64,000 bases of DNA, taken from Rhizophagus irregularis. Lineage: Eukaryota; Glomeromycota; Glomeromycetes; Glomerales; Glomeraceae. The stretch lies in the NCBI RefSeq assembly GCF_026210795.1, contig NC_089441.1:558001-622000 (forward strand), in the 5' to 3' direction. A program made the translations under genes and the position numbers. Under the pieces are notes generated by a model. It did not search any database. It was given only the letters and a program-made list of their open reading frames with translations, and was not told the DNA's origin. Below, piece by piece: positions 59,966 through 64,000 of the stretch (position 1 is its first letter; each line of letters starts with the position of its first letter).

Positions 59966-60339
59966 TGTGTTATTATTACTCTCTTTATACTCTCTTATTT
60001 GATGGGCAAGTATCATTCCCGCCACAACGCGACGGGTTACATCTAGTATATACTATTAAAATGTAATATTGACAATAGTGTATAATCTATAATGTGATGA
60101 AGAGGAGGGGCTTTTTGTTATATAAGATATATATATGTGTGTATGTATATGAGCACATATATACATGTCATTAAAAATATAAAAAAAAGTTTCGGAGAAC
60201 CCCATAAAATTATGTATCACGTGTATGTGATATAATTCGCAGTTCGATCAACTAAATTAAACTTTTTTTTTAACATTTTCTTTTTTTTAAAACTTTTTTT
60301 TTTTAACATTTTCTTTTTTTTTAAACTTTTTTTTTTGAA

Positions 60340-60530
60340 CCTTTTTTTTCATTTTTCCCTTTTCCTTCGTTCGTCCCTTCATTTCCCTTCATACCCTTCT
60401 TTTGTCTTTCCTTCATTCTTTCCTTTTCCTTCCCTTCCCCTTTCCCTTTACTTTTACATTTCCCATTTCTTTTTTTCTTTTTTCTGCTTCTCTCGCACCT
60501 TTTGTTGAAAAATCTTACTAGCTATCTCTC
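60340..60530 (+). promoter_or_regulatory. Pyrimidine-rich leader before the micro-exon array
   Basis: CTTCGTTCGTCCCTTCATTT and similar CT-rich sequence runs directly into the first acceptor-like site (TCTCTCCTTAG) of the array. Pyrimidine tracts are common at fungal transcription start regions. The reading as a promoter is an inference. Confidence 0.35.
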
Positions 60531-62120
60531 CTTAGATGCGAACTTCGGTAAATTTGTCTTTTTTTTTAATTGTTTTATTTTTTAACTAACGATTTCTAAT
60601 AGTTATTTCTCTTACTTTTTTTTAGACGATTTAGTTCTTCGGCTATTTTGACGCGTGGAAATAAGGTGGAAAATTTTTTTTTCTTAATTATCTATTTTAA
60701 TGAAACGTTTTAACATTTCAACTTTTTTTTTTTAGGCAGTTCTTTCGGTCTTCTTAGATGCAAATCTCGGTAAGTTATTCAAATTTTTTTTTAATTGTTT
60801 TGTTTTAACGAACAGATTCTAACAATTCGTTTACTTTCTTTTATCTAGACGATTCTCTCAATTCTCTTTGGATATGGGATTCTGGTATGATATTTTTTGT
60901 TTTTTTTTTGTTTTTTCTTTAATTATTTTATTTAACGAACTTTATTAATAGTTCGTTTTTCTTCTTTTAGAGTTGCCAATTCTCTTTGAAAATAGAAGTG
61001 AGTGTCCGTCTCTTGTGTAAATAGAGGTAGGTTTTTTTTTTATAGTTTGTTGTTTTGTTGTTTTCGTCTTTGGTACTAAATTTTCTTCTTTTTAGGACTT
61101 ATCTATCGGACATGTGGGATTTCGGTAAGAAATCAGACAATATTTTTTAATGTTTCTTTATATTTTTTTAACGAACCATTTTTTAATATTTTGGGGTTTC
61201 TCTTTTTTTTTAGGTGACCGGATCTTAAAAGTATTGGTATCAGAACTTTCTTAGAAATTATTCCTTTTAACGAAACATTTTACTAACGTTTTGATATTTT
61301 TCCTTTTTTTTTAGACGACAGATCTTTGAAAAATGTTGATTTCGGTAAGTATTGAAACTTTTCTTTGAACTTATTCCTTTAACGAAACATTTTATTAACC
61401 TTTCAATATTCTCTTTTTTTTAGGTTGAGCAGGTCTTTGGACACGTAGAGTTCTTTATAGGTAAACGAAATACAACAAATTGCCTGAATCTTTGAAAAAA
61501 ATGGTTAGACCAAATATATTTAATATATATGAATATTGAATTTTTTTAGAAAAGAACTATTATTTATTTGATTTAAAAGAATTTTTTTTAATTTATACTT
61601 TAATGAAACATTTTACTAACGTTTCAATTTTCTCTCTTTTTTTTAGACGGCCAGTACCTGGGTGCGTATTGTTTCGGTAAGGGATTCTGAAATATATTTT
61701 ATTAATTTAATTCTTTTAGTGAAACGTCTTGCTAACGTTTCAATTTTATCTTTTTTTTTTATATGCAGTCAAGTCCTTGGACGCGCAGAATTTTTGTAGG
61801 GGATTCTTTCTTTAACGAAACGCGGAATTGGTAAGTTTTTTCTCTGCTTTAGTTTATTTATACTAACGAAATTTATTTTAACATTCCAAATTCTATTCTT
61901 TTTTTTGATAGGCCTGAACGTATGAATTTTGAAAATTTTCTTTTTTTATACAGATTTAGAATGTGGATTTTGGTGGGAAGATGAATATGTTTTTTTAAAA
62001 TCTTTTTATTTAACGTTAACGAAATGTTTCTAACATTTCGTGTTGGTTTTCAGATTTTTGTAAGTATTTTCTTTATCTTTAGTTATATTAACGAACAGTT
62101 ACTGATGCATAATTTCTTTA
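60531..62120 (+). repeat. Micro-exon/mini-intron array
   Basis: About 13 units with a period mostly of 100-130 bp. Each has a T-run ending in TAG, then a block of about 12-55 nt such as ACGACAGATCTTTGAAAAAT or ACGGCCAGTACCTGGGTGCG, often ending TTTCG. A GTAAGT/GTAAGA/GTAAGG donor-like site follows, then a T-rich spacer holding AACGAAACATTTTACTAAC then GTTTC. That motif is an inverted repeat with a CTAAC branch-point core. Blocks lie near 60625-60664, 60736-60768, 60849-60883, 60971-61026, 61096-61123, 61214-61236, 61314-61343, 61424-61460, 61647-61676, 61768-61796, 61912-61919 and 61954-61972. There is no long reading frame. It is an amplified intron-like repeat, or a non-coding gene. Confidence 0.65.
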
Positions 62121-62767
62121 ATAGCGTTTACATCAAAAAAAGATGAAGAATGGTAGAGGAGTATTTAAATGAAGATAGAGGAAATGTATTTTACGATTAA
62201 AATTACAGATGTATTTTTACAATAAAATTTACAATTTATTTTATAATTAAATTTTACAATATATTTTACAATAATTTGCTACAATTTATATTAAATATAC
62301 ATATTAATAAATTAATATTACAATTAATATTATATAACTATTGTACGATGTCCCTACAAGACCAATAACGAGTATCTTAACATGGTTTGTATATAATGTA
62401 CTGTAATATTAATTTTACAATACATTTAAAAAATTTTAAGTTGTTAGCAAAGTACATTCACGGGAAAAAAATGGAAAGATAAAACACGGATCAGATTTTT
62501 TACAGGGCTATATAATACAATTTTAATAAATAATATAACATCCGAGTGAAATTCAAAAAATTATGTTTTTCTCATAAATAAATCTATATTGCTATAGGAG
62601 CAAAAAACAATTGTGAAGTGTATGAATGTGAAGATAAAGAGTCTAGGAGGAAGATAAAGAGAAAGCTACTGAAAGTTATTTAAACGTAAACATTTGATGA
62701 TTAACACTTTATTAACAAATGGTTTAAGATTTATTTATTATTTGTTAAAAACATAAAACGCGATATA
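62121..62767. other. AT-rich spacer upstream of the second kinase gene
   Basis: ATTTTACAAT-type words repeat between 62190 and 62300. No gene is seen. From about 62700 the sequence matches the region upstream of the first kinase gene. Confidence 0.45.
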
Positions 62768-62775
62768 CCGTAAAT

Positions 62776-62987
62776 AGGACCCCGAAATATATATGTAGAG
62801 GTCAGGTCCAGAAGTGGTCCAAAATACGCATTCTTTCAGGGCCGGAATTATGATAATTTCAGCCATTATCTAAATTAGGAAATATTATTTTGGCTGGGAT
62901 TATCCATAAAAGGAATGATCTACATGATTTTTTGACTCATTATACGCAAACTCTGACCTGACCCTTTTATGTATATTTCGGGGTCCT
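62776..62987. mobile_element. 212-bp MITE with 8-bp target duplication
   Basis: The ends AGGACCCCGAAATATA and TATATTTCGGGGTCCT are inverted repeats of about 30 bp (with GAGGTCAGG against CCTGAC further in). CCGTAAAT flanks the element on both sides (62768-62775, 62988-62995). The paralogous region at 47.5 kb reads ATACCGTAAATAATTTCCTG with a single CCGTAAAT and no insertion, a natural empty site. The 8-bp duplication fits hAT-type elements. Confidence 0.88.
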
Positions 62988-63139
62988 CCGTAAATAACTT
63001 CCTGCAAAAAATTCAGTGTCCAGTTTTAAAAAAACTTTTAAAATTATTAATTCGGCTAGGGTTAAATATTATGAGTGTTGAAATGGAATAAATTAACGGA
63101 TTTTATGTAATTTGTTTATAGGGTATAATACGTATAAAT

Positions 63140-63362
63140 ATACCGTCGATCATTTTGTACATCATTTTCTTTGCTGTACAACCTTAAAATTTTTACGCCA
63201 ATCTAATTCCTAATAAATAAATTTCTGTAATACAAACATCTTCTACAATACTATTCTATTTTTGGTTATATATCTCCTTTTTTACCCTTATTAAAAAGAA
63301 TTTAAATAAACGCCCAATATTTTTACAAATATCTTTTACTGAAAATTTTTAATTATAAAAAT
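63140..63362 (+). promoter_or_regulatory. Upstream region of the second kinase gene
   Basis: Shares ATACCGTCGATCATTTTGT, TTTTTACGCCAATCTAA, TTCTGTAATACAAACAT and TTTTTGGTTATATA, in this order, with the first kinase gene. Confidence 0.5.
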
Positions 63363-64000
63363 ATGAGTAAGGATAATTATAAAGAAAATGAAAATCAATT
63401 AGAATCTGAACTTGATAAATTAAATATTTCTGACAATGATTCAAGTTCAGTGAATATCAACCATAAAGATTGTTATGTCAACTATGTAAAATCATGGTGT
63501 AAAGAATGTGTTCCTCGTTGCATAATTGAAGGATGGACCAGTGAAAATCACGATATTGATGAATTTATCAAGGATACAATTTATAATGCAAGGCCGATAT
63601 ATAATAATTATGATGTTGATTATCCATTATTTCTTGAATGGGTACTATTTGATAGATTTGAAGATATAAAACAAATTGGGGAAGGTGGATTTGCTAAAGT
63701 ATATTCTGCAACATGGGTTGATGGTCAAGCAAAATATGAAAGACAAGATGATGGAATTTGGAAAAAAAAAGAATCCAGCCCAATGAAAGTTGCCTTGAAA
63801 AAGTTAAATGATTCACAGAATATATCAGTTGAATATTTAAATGAGGTAAATTTTATATTCAAATATACAATATGTATTTGTTATGTTAATTAATATATGT
63901 TTAAACTATTTTTAATTTAAATTATAGCTTCAAATACATTGGGATTATTTTAAGAAAAATAATGAATCATTTTTAAAATTTTATGGAATGACAAAAGATC
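63363..64000 (+). CDS. Second protein kinase paralogue, cut by the window end
   Basis: Exon 1 is 63363-63845 (161 codons). The intron GTAAAT…ATAG ends at 63927 and exon 2 runs on past the window. The N-terminus is longer than in the first paralogue (an acidic MSKDNYKENENQLESELDKL start). It then has WCKECVPRCIIEGWTSENHD, the glycine loop IGEGGFAKVYSATW and Lys in MKVALKKLN. The intron sits at the same codon and phase as in the first gene, and the first bases of exon 2 (CTTCAAATACATTGG) match. Shared upstream sequence shows a duplication of the whole gene region. The visible part is free of stops. Confidence 0.85.

Noticed and set aside
59557-60025. Minus-strand Phe/Pro/Ser/His repeat protein
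   Set aside because: The frame is fully explained by the purine minisatellite on the other strand.

Overview
This window reads as an AT-rich, repeat-laden nuclear region of an arbuscular mycorrhizal fungus, most likely Glomeraceae (Rhizophagus-like). That is an inference. It rests on a duplicated protein-kinase family with a WCKECVPR-type N-terminus and short AT-rich introns, a CACTA/KDZ-like transposase with a BAH-like tail, and abundant Polinton-like and Ty3/Gypsy-like elements. I see no rRNA, tRNA or CRISPR array.

Layout. (1) 1-18.9 kb: a non-LTR-type insertion (725-18873) with a perfect 15-bp target duplication and a TAAA-type tail. A 15.4-kb Polinton-like element (2157-17567) sits inside it. 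The Polinton-like element is visibly richer in G+C than its surroundings. It has long terminal inverted repeats and carries a chromodomain integrase, a zinc ribbon, a packaging-type ATPase, a family-B DNA polymerase, an SF3 helicase, an F-box-like gene and several unknown genes. Where jelly-roll capsid and adenain-like protease genes would be expected, I instead see a Gag-like gene and a retropepsin-like gene. (2) 19.7-40.8 kb: a Ty3/Gypsy element with 867-bp LTRs, itself split by a second, opposite-strand Gypsy element (23670-36805) with 1375-bp LTRs. The inner element has a very large Gag and a nucleotide-kinase-like domain fused behind RNase H. (3) 40.8-47.8 kb: dispersed repeats, a foldback element, a decayed TPR-like gene and a truncated LINE tail. 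(4) 47.8-57.3 kb: a kinase gene, followed by a CACTA-like transposase gene head-to-head with a well-preserved five-exon gene, then an orphan kinase C-terminus. The transposon probably split the kinase gene. (5) 57.3-63.4 kb: T-rich sequence, a purine-rich minisatellite and a striking array of tiny exon-like blocks separated by mini-intron-like units. An inverted relative of this array lies at 49.97-50.62 kb. (6) 63.4 kb to the end: a second kinase paralogue cut by the window edge. Its upstream region holds a 212-bp MITE, and the first paralogue preserves the empty site.

The window is mainly a record of nested insertions: LINE split by Polinton, Gypsy split by Gypsy, kinase split by a CACTA-like element. 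Best candidates for something new are the Gag plus retropepsin module in a Polinton-like element, the nucleotide-kinase domain in a Gypsy polyprotein, and the micro-exon array.
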